Positions 1 to 7,750 of a stretch of DNA of 12,595 bases are shown here, one piece after another. The position numbers were made by a program, and so were the translations under genes. The notes beneath the pieces were generated by a model. The model saw only the letters and a list, made by a program, of their open reading frames with translations. It made no database searches and was not told the DNA's origin. The first letter of the stretch is position 1; every line of letters starts with the position of its first letter. This DNA comes from Echinococcus granulosus (lineage: Eukaryota > Platyhelminthes > Cestoda > Cyclophyllidea > Taeniidae): assembly GCF_000524195.1 (NCBI RefSeq), contig NW_020170387.1:1384814-1397408 (forward strand), in the 5' to 3' direction.

Positions 1-146
1 AGAAGCGTCAAGCGTCACGGAAAATATGTAACTGGCTACACCGCCACAAATTCTAACAAACTGCCCCTCTCTTTAGCTCCTTGGCAGCATGAGTAATAGA
101 ACTTATGGCATGAGTTAGACGCAAGAGTTCATTAAAGTACAATCTC

Positions 147-154
147 TATATAAG
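147..154 (+). promoter_or_regulatory. TATA box candidate
   Basis: The octamer TATATAAG matches the TATAWAAG core exactly. It lies 83 bases before the first ATG (237) and 240 to 310 bases before the two possible starts (395, 461) of the FLYWCH-like ORF. A start site about 30 bases downstream would fall near 178. In AT-rich DNA such an octamer can occur by chance, so this is only a candidate. Confidence 0.3.
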
Positions 155-394
155 CCGTTAAATAAAGGCTGACCTCTGCATAAAGCAACCATTCGAATCA
201 ATTTGAGTAATCAAGATCGCTTTATGGAGGGGTTGCATGAACAACGGCGAACAATTCCGGAACAGACATCGAGCAGTGGCCTCTGGTTATGTCGTCCATA
301 ACCGACTCAAGCGATCCACAAACACATCCCAGATCTATAAGCCTTCGACAGAACTGCATGAAACCAGTACCCCACAGGCGACTTCGTGGGATAA

Positions 395-847
395 ATGTCA
401 GCACTGCTCCAATTACCCAATCCGTCCGCCTGTATAAATGTATGCATCCGTGCAATACACATGTGGGAAGGAATGGGTGAGTGGATTGTCGCAGAGGAAG
501 CAGACGAATGGACGATGGATACTGATAAAAAGTCCATCAACAGAGGGAGAGAGATTCATGTTTCGCCGTGTAACCACCGCTTAGTCATATCAAAACACGG
601 AAATAAATATTGGTATACGTGTCTGAATGACCCGAGAGCTTGTCTGCCGGCCCGGACGACAGACTTGGCAAGCTGCGGTCGAATCATCAGAAAAAAGTAC
701 CCTCTCCTGCACACCTGCATAAGACGCATTCCGCGGGTACGTAAAATAATTGTGCGCTCCGAGGTCGATTTTTTTAACTGGGTACAGTTGAGTGGTGGAT
801 ATACCAGGAACGGTCGTACTGTAGAGACACCATGTGTTGAATTCTAG
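395..847 (+). CDS. FLYWCH-like zinc-finger ORF, possibly transposon-derived
   Basis: This 150-codon ORF starts with ATG directly after an in-frame TAA. A second in-frame ATG at 461 may be the true start, giving 128 residues. Residues about 56-108 (first-ATG numbering) follow the FLYWCH plan: the block HGNKYWYTC with Trp73 and Cys76, then Cys83 followed by PAR, then a basic stretch and a closing His106-x-Cys108. Classic FLYWCH domains end in His-x-His, so the last ligand here would be Cys. FLYWCH domains bind DNA and are common in proteins descended from Mutator-like transposases. No transposase core is visible. If the chimaerin gene on the other strand continues past the left edge, this ORF lies antisense within its intron. 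It could instead be one exon of a longer gene, or a fossil. The family call rests on motif reading only. Confidence 0.4.
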   Translation: MSALLQLPNPSACINVCIRAIHMWEGMGEWIVAEEADEWTMDTDKKSINRGREIHVSPCNHRLVISKHGNKYWYTCLNDPRACLPARTTDLASCGRIIRKKYPLLHTCIRRIPRVRKIIVRSEVDFFNWVQLSGGYTRNGRTVETPCVEF

Positions 848-2325
848 TTTCCTTAAACCAATGAAAACTCACTTTCTCTCACTATTGCCACTGAATGTCG
901 GACCCACCATTTCTACAAATCTAAATTGACTTTTACAAAGCACTCTTCCTCTCCCTCCACCTCACTAACAAAGCACACTCCAGGTGCTGGATTTTCGGTG
1001 CCATGGAGTTCGTGCTGGTCGTGTAACAAATTGAGCATTCGATGCATTGCACAATTCCATCTCCTATATGATGTCACTTGGTGACTCGTGAGTGGCCTCA
1101 AAGGTAATGACATTTCTGCGATTCGCAATGACTCCGATGACAGTTCACTAAAGGCCATAGCGCTGCTTCTCTCCGTTTATCTCAGAATTGCGGTACAGCC
1201 TCAGTGGGTAGTTGGCAGTACACACTTCGCAATACGGTAAAATTGGACACAGTGATTAAGACCTGGTACCACCCAGTCTGCTCACAGAGGATGACAGGCA
1301 TGTAAGGAGTGAAAAATCAGAACATTTAAGCCATAAATGCAAGAAACGAAATTCACAGCTTCTATCACGCAGCTGAGACGTGGTAAGAGGAGTCCTTTTA
1401 GTTAAAAGGGCTCTTGATGAACCCAACCCGGAAGCCAATCCCTTAAGGCCAGTTTGTTAGCAAAGTCTTAAGAGAAAGAACCTTTATTTAGCACTCGACA
1501 TTACCTAGTCTTTTATATGACAAAGGAACTGATTTGTGACCACATTTCGTAAGGGCATGTGCTACTTTAAATGGCTATAGATGCTTGTAGATGGAAAGGG
1601 TCCTTTCGACTTCGCTGATGGGAGTTTAAAAAAATACCGTCCTATGAAAGTGCTTTGAGGTGGTTTGTCTGCAGGACGGCAAAAAGTACGGGCAAGCATT
1701 GCTCATTCATCCACACATGAGAGAATAAGGGATAGTGGGACTTGAAGGACGGCTAGACCGACAGACCCACTGGGGATGTCATGCACGCACACGAGCACGG
1801 ACGCAAGAAGCGGGAAGTGATTAATACTCATACACGACGCGGGACTCAAGGGAGGCACGCACACTGCAAACCCACACGGGCAGACACCGGCAGCAGCGGC
1901 AGCAGAGACAGACAACGACGGCGATGAAACAGATGTCCCCGTCTCGTCTCGTCTTCACCTATCAGCACGACGTGCGCATGAAAGGGCAATTTGTCACCAC
2001 TTTGAAAGTGGCCACACAATATACACACACGCTGGCGCACCCACTGTTATCGCCCTGTCTGCAGCCAAGGTGGTCAAACACCAGTGATAAAGCTTACTGC
2101 TCTGCGATGACTTTAATCCCTACAGAGGGCGCACAAAGGCACTACAGATCACTGAAAACTAACAAGGGAAAGAGTTCCAAAAGTCAAATGGTCACCACCA
2201 TCACTAACCGGAAATTCACACATCCCCTACAGTAGATGGAAAAATGGCAATCAAAAAAAGGTCAGAATTAACCCGATTGTAAAAATCTGATTTATTGCCA
2301 AAATGCAAAATTTAGTTAAACGCAC
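848..2325. other. No gene seen; probable chimaerin intron
   Basis: This stretch follows the donor of the last visible chimaerin exon on the minus strand. I looked on that strand for the missing second half of the C1 domain (His-x2-Cys-x7-Cys) and for RhoGAP motifs and found neither. Short ORFs on both strands have no recognisable domain. Bases 1780-1925 are richer in G+C, with purine and CAG-like runs, but carry no clear element. Confidence 0.5.
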
Positions 2326-2829
2326 CTGAAAACCGCAGTCGGTGCATTTCACGCCCTGTGAGACAAGGCCCCAGATAAAGTGGGTGCAGAAATCGCACCA
2401 ATGTGGCCCTCGGAAGGTGTGGATGCGAAAATTGTGCGCCTTTTCCACGTCGACGTGCACGAGAGTGGGGGCTGGCGTGGCCGTAGGACAAGTAATCGCA
2501 ACCTCACCACTGATGCGCCCAGGTGTATGCATGTTTGCACCATCCAGATTCACCGGTAGAGTGGAGGCGAGAGTGCGGTGATGTTGGACACCGCCAAACG
2601 CCTTTCGGCGGCGGCTCTCTCCACCACTGCCATCGTCAACGGTGTGCTCCCCTTTGTTAGGCTGACGGGTCTTTAGACTGGCGTGGCCGCTGCTGCTACC
2701 GCTACTAGTGCTACTACGGGCGATGCCGGTGGTGTCAGTGGAGCAGTCAGGCTTGGCAACTGGTGCAGTGGAGGGCCCAAGTGCGAGCTCAATCCGCTGT
2801 TTTGAAAAGGGTAGCGAGGTGCTACGGGC
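2326..2829 (-). CDS. CHN: Chimaerin exon: linker and first half of C1 domain
   Basis: The exon runs from acceptor TTGGCAG to donor GTGCGT and is 504 nt, 168 codons, phase 0 at both ends. The first 131 residues are a Ser/Thr/Gly-rich linker of low complexity. The last 37 begin with [17 protein letters not shown] and carry the C1 ligands His, Cys-x2-Cys (WCDFC) and Cys-x2-Cys (KCTDC). The Pro of GPHWC, the Gly of WGL and the Gln of SQG, which shape the diacylglycerol/phorbol pocket in typical C1 domains, are all present, so a ligand-responsive C1 is likely. The exon ends at DCGFQ, just before the expected His-x2-Cys-x7-Cys, so C1 must be completed by the next exon. Confidence 0.88.
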
Positions 2830-5350
2830 CTGCCAACAAGGCAAAACGTGAAGGGAGCTTACCAATGGCATGAGTAACGCCACCAGAAGGGTAACCATGG
2901 TTAGGGTAGCCTTCATTCGCCTAATCGGAGTTAAATACGTGGGGTAGAATAAAGCTGTGCCAATAAAATCACTACATCTCAAATTCTAAAAGTTATTAAA
3001 ATCAGAACTTCAGTAGCGTCATCTAAATTGGCGTTGAATATTGCAGTAAGATAGGTTGTTATAATGAAACAAGGGTAAAGTGAAACTGAGCGAAATAAGG
3101 ACTGGTTAAGCTTAAGCAGCATGTGCAACTAAAAGATGCATCAATGTGCGCGGTTCTACACACATGGTAAAGAGGTGCAACAACACATACTTCAAAGGGG
3201 ATAAGGCAAATAATTTTTTAGAGAAAATCAGTCTTACGTCAGTCATTGTCTACCCGTTATTTACGGGGTTTCATGCACTATGCCCTATGCAGTGCACCAA
3301 AAACCAGGGTGTTAGCATTAAAATTCAGGTGGATTGAGAGATTAGCCGATTTAGAAGTTAATCGTGTTTTTTTACCAGTTCCAAAATAAACCGGAAGAAT
3401 CCTGTTTTCTGATTTAACAGGGCCAACAGACCCAGTTGTGGCCGAATCGGTGACTTCGGTTGATTTTTCGACTGAAACAATGAATGGTGGAAAGAAGGAG
3501 AGTTTTGCGCCCCTAAGAAGAGAGTGCAGGCATCTGAATAAAGTGCACCACCTGAACAGATAGTCGAAATAAACACGCATAGTGTAAAAACTTTAAAAGT
3601 AACTTGGCATTCAAAGGTAGGTAAATCCCGGAAATGATCTGCAACTGCACGATCGCCCCATGATACCGAAAAAAGGCAAATTGATAGTCAACATGAGCAG
3701 AGAGTTGTGAAGCGTTTAAATGTATCAATATACGGATGCACTAAGTGGGTCACTGAAAATTGATTGTTTAAAACGTTTCACCAGAGAAAATTGATAATAG
3801 TGGTTATTTAGCCTTAAATTACACAGGATAGAGCGGATAGAAAAATAAAATGGAAAGTTTCCTTGAAAAAGATGACAGCTCAGACCCAAATGCCGAAGCT
3901 AACAGGTCATTTTTAGGACTTTACTGGAGAATACTAACGTGACAGTTCAGTCTTTACAAAAAACCAAGCAAAAAATCCTTTTATTGTAAATGGTTAGGCA
4001 AAATAAGGTAAGCACATATGAAGCTTGCACATTAAGGATGAAAATATTGCATACAGGTTTGTCAACGGATCCGGACAATGCAGCAGAGGGTTTCTTGGGG
4101 GGATCGTTGATGACGCCGTTGGCGACCTCATCAGCAGCAGCACTCTGGGTTGATTGAATGAGACGAATGGGAGAAGGCTTTTTAGACCCATCGAACAGTT
4201 CGAGTGAGGATTGGCGTCGGTAATTGGCGCTGCTGATGGCAGCGACCGAGGGTCTGGTAGGCGGGGGAACGGCATTCACTGTATGGTAGCGTGTCTGAAA
4301 CATTAAAACGCAGTCAATTGGAGGCGTTGAATGTTCGAATTGCGTAAAGACCAAAAGACCAAGCTATTGAGTCGTCGGAATGATGTCATGCTTAAGCCTA
4401 TTTTTTTAGCCTCTGTGGTAAACTCATCCATCTATACCAGATGCAGAGGGCAAAACTCGAATTAAACAGTACCTCGTAAGACACATTACAACCAGTTATC
4501 GACTTTAAGACCGAACAAAAATGTAAACTTCACGTAGAACGAAGAGACTAAAAGGGCAACATTAAAAGGGCTACAGCAACTAGTGCTACATGAAGGAAAA
4601 AATGCCGAATATTCAATAGGCACTGAACCTATGGCATGAGTAGCATGGGCAGTTAATTGCAGTATTTCCAGGTAGTTTAGCGGGAATAAATCACAAGCAG
4701 CAGCAAAGTATTAGTCTAGAGAAGAAAGTGGTACTGAAAACAGACAAACAGATTAGTGATCGATGTTAATGAGATACTAATCACAAGCAAAAGCACAAGG
4801 TGTGTTTCGTTTTAAAAATTACAAGCAAAAAAGTAAACCATGACATTCCCAAAGAAAAGTATAAGACAAAAGCATAAAAGAAAGCCTAGTGAGGAACTCT
4901 AAAAGAACATACCTTGTAGTAAGGCGAGTGTTCATAGTTACTAGCCTCTGACAACTTCTGCAAAATATCAGCTCCACGGGTTTCGATGTGTAAATAAATC
5001 AATCCGTCAGCTACCAGTTGGTCAACAGATTCAAATTTCTTTTCTCCAACATAATGCAATTGAGAGGACGAATCGTAAAATAACTTATAATTTTTTGTTG
5101 AGTCGTCGAACCTAGCAATAGGATTGGTTCTTTGAGCCATCTTACCTAATGGCCAAAGTGAAGGCTCCATCCGCCCGCTGACTATCCCGAATAAGGTAGG
5201 CACCAGAAGGCTGTCCACTCAGAAGTTCCTCAGTCCCTTGTCGGCTCAAAGGACCATGATAAGCAGCACCATATTGATGTGGGACATGATTAAGATGCTC
5301 AAAACAGACTACCGGAAACGGTTTGGGAGCCTCTCGTTGCAAATTATAAA
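2326..5350 (-). CDS. CHN: Chimaerin-like Rac GAP (SH2-C1), gene span, 3' part missing
   Basis: Four exons splice in frame on the minus strand: 5350-5146, 5111-4913, 4294-4055 and 2829-2326. The product has an N-terminal YNLQREAP, matching the chimaerin YQLQQEAP block, then an SH2 domain (about residues 27-115), a linker of about 220 residues and the first half of a C1 domain. Chimaerins are cytosolic proteins that move to membranes when C1 binds diacylglycerol and switch off Rac through a C-terminal RhoGAP domain. The order SH2 then C1 is diagnostic of the family. The RhoGAP domain and the second half of C1 are not visible and presumably lie beyond position 1. The first coding exon is uncertain (see 6655-6688). 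Vertebrate CHN1 and CHN2 are equally good comparisons, so the symbol is generic. Confidence 0.88.
2830..4054 (-). other. CHN: Chimaerin intron, 1225 nt
   Basis: The intron has donor GTATGC and acceptor TTGGCAG on the minus strand and joins phase-0 codons. It is AT-rich, and I see no gene, tandem repeat or copy of the repeat family found at 6048-7310. Short ORFs inside it have no recognisable domain. Confidence 0.7.
4055..4294 (-). CDS. CHN: Chimaerin exon: inter-domain linker
   Basis: This 240-nt exon (80 codons, phase 0 at both ends) lies between acceptor GTTTCAG and donor GTATGC. It begins [16 protein letters not shown] and contains a basic/serine patch, [10 protein letters not shown], that looks phosphorylatable, followed by Ala, Ser and Pro-rich sequence. 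It sits where vertebrate chimaerins have their SH2-to-C1 hinge. No folded domain is evident. The exon is supported by its phase, its splice sites and its position between two certain exons rather than by sequence similarity. Confidence 0.75.
4295..4912 (-). other. CHN: Chimaerin intron, 618 nt
   Basis: The intron has donor GTATGT and acceptor GTTTCAG on the minus strand. It holds short A-rich repeats around the word CACAAGCA (about 4690-4830). No gene is seen. Confidence 0.7.
4913..5111 (-). CDS. CHN: Chimaerin exon: second half of SH2 domain
   Basis: This 199-nt exon completes the split Arg codon of the preceding exon and ends in phase 0. It encodes the C-terminal half of SH2: [14 protein letters not shown], then [19 protein letters not shown], which closely follows the vertebrate chimaerin block HFVGEKRFESIHDLVTDGL, then YLHIETR. 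It closes with NYEHSPYYK, matching the conserved chimaerin YEH segment after SH2. The donor is AAG|GTATGT. Confidence 0.9.
5112..5145 (-). other. CHN: 34-nt micro-intron inside the SH2 domain
   Basis: On the minus strand the sequence begins GTAAGATGG and ends CCTATTGCTAG. Without splicing, the reading frame stops at a TAA formed by the donor itself. With splicing, the codon AG|G restores Arg and the SH2 sequence continues correctly (TLAI-R-F). Introns near 34 nt are very short for animals but are known in flatworms. Confidence 0.88.
5146..5350 (-). CDS. CHN: Chimaerin exon: N-terminus and first half of SH2
   Basis: This 205-nt exon has acceptor TTTTTAG. Its first two bases complete a codon begun in an earlier exon. 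It encodes [14 protein letters not shown], a spacer, then the SH2 start YHGPLSR and the phosphotyrosine-binding strand [10 protein letters not shown], in which Arg is the conserved FLVR-type arginine, and ends FTLAI with a split Arg. The exon contains no in-frame ATG, so the start codon lies upstream. Confidence 0.9.
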
Positions 5351-6047
5351 CTAAAAAGAGGCCGAAAAATAACTAGAAAAGGAAATACGTTTATTTTGCC
5401 ATGTTCGCATATCAGACCGACGGTCCACCATCGCATCTTCGTAAAAAGCTCAAGAAGAACTATCGTTGGTATTTCGCAATTGTATAGAAACCAGAACTAA
5501 AGCAAAGCGAAAACCAGATACAATAAAAACTCGAAAAATACTAGAATGCTGCGCCATAAAGTGAAGCAATTCAAAGAGTCGAGCACGTAAGGAAAAAATA
5601 AAATAGCATTAGAAGTAAAAGAAGTGAATGGTGAAAACAAACAAAACGGGCAGCAATGAATAGAAAACACAGAACACCAATGCAAGGGAGTGGGTAGCCA
5701 CGCATAACCGTTACAAAGCTTTAAAAAAGCAGATGAACACATAATCATTTCAAAAGGATCTTGAGTTATTATGCGCTCTGCTAAGCAAAAAATCAAAAAC
5801 AATGCTAAAACGCTTTTGATTTATTGCAATGTATTTGGCTTTAAATTCATGACTTCAGCGGATGCACGGAATTCCCCTATTTTTATTGACCTTATCACCT
5901 TCCCAGCAAAACCAATTTTTAAGAATTTATTAGCTACAAGACATAATTATCCTAAAATAAATTTCTTCTGGCTGCCAAGTTGAGTTAAAGACTGATTACA
6001 TTAGTTTGTAAAATGTTTCCCTCCGTAAAACGCAAAGAGGGTGTGCT
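5351..6047 (-). other. No gene seen; probable first chimaerin intron
   Basis: This AT-rich stretch lies upstream of the first certain chimaerin exon. A 101-codon minus-strand ORF (5497-5802) is rich in Phe, Cys and Leu and resembles translated AT-rich DNA rather than a protein. No motif of the expected chimaerin N-terminus (VWKSYLYQL-like) was found here. Confidence 0.5.
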
Positions 6048-6252
6048 TGTAATACGATAGTGGTTTATCCCTCGGTTCTGGTGAGGCGCCACTTTTGTAC
6101 TTCGAATTAGCCCCCTTGTACCTCGCTGGGTGGGCTGGCCTTTTGGGCCATGCCAATAGCCCAGACACCTTCTCCGTGCTGAATATATATATTCTGCCCG
6201 AGTATTTTGTCTTCTTTCATCTTCAGGGAGTCTCGGGACGCTACAGTGCTAC
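6048..6252 (+). repeat. Repeat family copy A (205 bp, full length)
   Basis: The copy begins TGTAATACGATAGTGG and ends GGGACGCTACAGTGCTAC. It directly abuts copy B, giving a 205-bp period. It contains a GC-rich hairpin at 6129-6169 in which GGGCT pairs with AGCCC and inner GGCC pairs with GGCC around TTTTG. It is nearly identical to copy C, so the insertions are recent or homogenised. No transposase or reverse transcriptase is encoded; the ORF across the copies is simply the repeat read through. Confidence 0.9.
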
Positions 6253-6393
6253 TGTAATACGCTAGTGGTTTATCCCTCGGTGTTATAATGGGGCCACTTA
6301 TGTACTTTGAATTAGCCCCCTTGTACCTCGCTGGGTGGGCTGGCCATTTGGGCCATGCCAATAGCCCAGACACCTTCTCTGCACTAGATATAT
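6253..6393 (+). repeat. Repeat family copy B (141 bp, truncated)
   Basis: The copy starts TGTAATACGCTAGTGG, keeps the hairpin (about 6332-6374) and then breaks off after CACTAGATATAT. It lacks the distal 60 bases with the GCCCGAGTATT and GGGACGCTAC blocks. Copy C begins immediately. The interval GTTCTGGTGAGGCG of the other copies is replaced by GTTATAATGGGG. Confidence 0.88.
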
Positions 6394-6595
6394 TGTAATA
6401 CGATAGTGGTTTATCCCTCGGTTCTGGTGAGGCGCCACTTTTGTACTTTGAATTAGCCCCCTTGTACCTTGCTGGGTGGGCTGGCCTTCGGGCCACGCCA
6501 GTGGCCCAGAAACCTTCTCCGTGCTGAATATATATGTTCTGCCCGAGTATTGTGTCTTCTTTCGTCTTCAGGGAGTCCCGGGACGCTACACTACT
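6394..6595 (+). repeat. Repeat family copy C (202 bp, full length)
   Basis: The copy starts TGTAATACGATAGTGG and ends GGGACGCTACACTAC. Its hairpin (6475-6508) has the loop TTCG, and the pair TGGGC/GCCCA is kept although the 3' arm differs from copy A (GTGGCCCA against ATAGCCCA). It completes the A-B-C tandem array. Confidence 0.9.
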
Positions 6596-6654
6596 TTATG
6601 CAGGCTTTAATTTTGACTAAAGTTTGTCTATCATATTAAAATGTTGGCACTAAC

Positions 6655-6688
6655 CTCCAAGAATGCGAATCGAGTCTGCGGTCGACAT
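6655..6688 (-). CDS. Candidate first coding exon of chimaerin
   Basis: On the minus strand an ATG opens the peptide MSTADSIRILG and then a donor, GGAG|GTTAGTG. The 34 nt end in phase 1, which is the phase needed by the acceptor at 5350, and joining gives [20 protein letters not shown]. Vertebrate long chimaerins have a longer N-terminus containing VWKSYLYQL, so the match rests only on phase, splice site and position. The implied intron (5351-6654) would hold repeat copies A-C. Confidence 0.25.
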
Positions 6689-6760
6689 TTCCAACGAGGT
6701 ATTCGAAATAAATTTAGGCTGCATAAAACTGTACGCTTTAAACAATGACCCCGTAATAAT

Positions 6761-6956
6761 ATGTAGCGTCCTGAAACTCCTCTGATGACGAAAGAAGACA
6801 CAATACTCGGGCGATATATATTCAGCACAGAGAGGGTGTTTGGGCTATTAGCATGGCTCGAAGGCTAGCCAACCCAACAAAGTACAAGAAGGCTAGTTCA
6901 AAGTACAAAAGTAATGCCTTACCAATACCAAAATATAAACCACCATCGTATTACAG
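6761..6956 (-). repeat. Repeat family copy D (inverted, diverged)
   Basis: The same repeat lies in the opposite orientation: on the plus strand it reads ATGTAGCGTCCTGAAAC, then GACGAAAGAAGACACAATAC (shared with the complement of copy C), and ends CACCATCGTATTACAG, the complement of the repeat head. It is clearly more diverged than A-C. A hairpin remains at about 6839-6876 (TTGGG...CCCAA, GGCTA...TAGCC). Confidence 0.85.
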
Positions 6957-7129
6957 CTATCTTAGTGCCATTCTGAATGGCCCTATGGTCTTAACCAAGT
7001 TGATGCGCCTTGAGGGAAGAGTGGATTATAATGATAATCAGCGTTTACATGATTACAAATAGTGACATGAATTCACACCTGACCCACGTATTAAATGAAG
7101 TATTCATAGGTGCGAATGCAGTGTCACCT

Positions 7130-7310
7130 GTTGATCCTCTGTTCTGGTGAGCGGATCGCTCTGGATAGCCGCCATTGTACCTTGGCATGCGTGGTGATCC
7201 TTGGGCCTTATCAATAGCTTTAAGCCATGCAAATTGTAGATATGGATGTTCTGCTCGAGCATAAGGTCTCATTTCGTCCTCAAGGAATTCTCGGTGCGCT
7301 GCAGCTATTT
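7130..7310 (+). repeat. Repeat family copy E (old, degraded)
   Basis: Shared blocks appear in the order seen in copy A: GTTCTGGTGAG, TTGTACCT, TTGGGCC, CAATAGC, GTTCTGCTCGAG, then TCTC, TTTCGTC and CTCGG-x-GCGCT. The TGTAATACG head and the hairpin have largely decayed. The block order and spacing make descent from the same element likely despite heavy substitution. Confidence 0.7.
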
Positions 7311-7750
7311 GGTGGTGTGTTTTGCCTAAAAACAACTGATCGATGTTAAGTGGGAGATTTTTTAAGACTCAGTAGGATGTGCTAAATTTTTTCTGTAATT
7401 CACAGTGCTGGTAATTAGCATTTGAATTATTAAATGCTCATGATTTTGGAGAAATAACTTAAATATACCGTACTAACTAACTTAATTACGAGCAGTTTGA
7501 TGTTCGCCCCAGTCTCAAACGCCAGTGTAAAATTGTTTGATGACATCTTTAACCTTAAAGATTTCAGCTGCACTCTTTGAATTGCAATTTCTGCTTTTAT
7601 TGCGTTTGTTTAACTGAACATGAGCCCAGGCAAACCTTCTAAAATAGTCAAAAGACGGCTTGTCCGTTGTTGTAGGTTTCTGATTTGTCTCCTCCCATTA
7701 AGCCTTCATTTTTACGTGTATTTAAGTTGCCTGTAATCATAGATAAAGAA
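7311..7750. other. AT-rich leader region upstream of COPS8
   Basis: No ORF of interest is seen. Pyrimidine-rich AG ends at about 7675 (TTGTTGTAG) and 7703 (CCTCCCATTAAG) could be cis- or trans-splice acceptors for the 5' leader of COPS8. The promoter is not recognisable. Confidence 0.4.

Noticed and set aside
913..1158. Minus-strand ORF with a weak resemblance to the second half of a RhoGAP domain (LLHDQHEL, then TENPAPGVCF).
   Set aside because: Some residues space like the RhoGAP LHEKENL...AENLGIVF region, but the following GPTL motif and the catalytic first half are absent. No C1 completion precedes it. Probably chance.
1924..2235. A 103-codon plus-strand ORF starting at a real ATG.
   Set aside because: No domain, no splice context, and a Thr/His/Ser-rich composition typical of chance reading.
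5497..5802. A 101-codon Phe/Cys-rich minus-strand ORF resembling a membrane protein.
   Set aside because: The hydrophobicity comes from AT-rich DNA; it sits in the probable first chimaerin intron and has no start context or similarity.
6107..6496. A 129-codon minus-strand ORF (MARRPAHPARYKGAN...) across the repeats.
   Set aside because: It is the repeat unit read through, repeating with the DNA period and with no domain. The similar plus-strand ORF at 6853 is the same text from inverted copy D.
6540..6800. Hammerhead ribozyme in the repeat (GTC, CTGATGA or CTGAAGA, CGAAA on the antisense of copies A-C and in copy D).
   Set aside because: The core words occur in order, but stem II is missing and the bases flanking GTC and GAAA do not pair as stem III, so a working fold is not supported.
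7045..7335. A 96-codon minus-strand ORF.
   Set aside because: It lies over decayed repeat copy E and reflects that repeat, not a gene.
4740..7345. Identical 13-mer TGATCGATGTTAA near 4757 and 7338.
   Set aside because: No similarity extends beyond it; probably chance.
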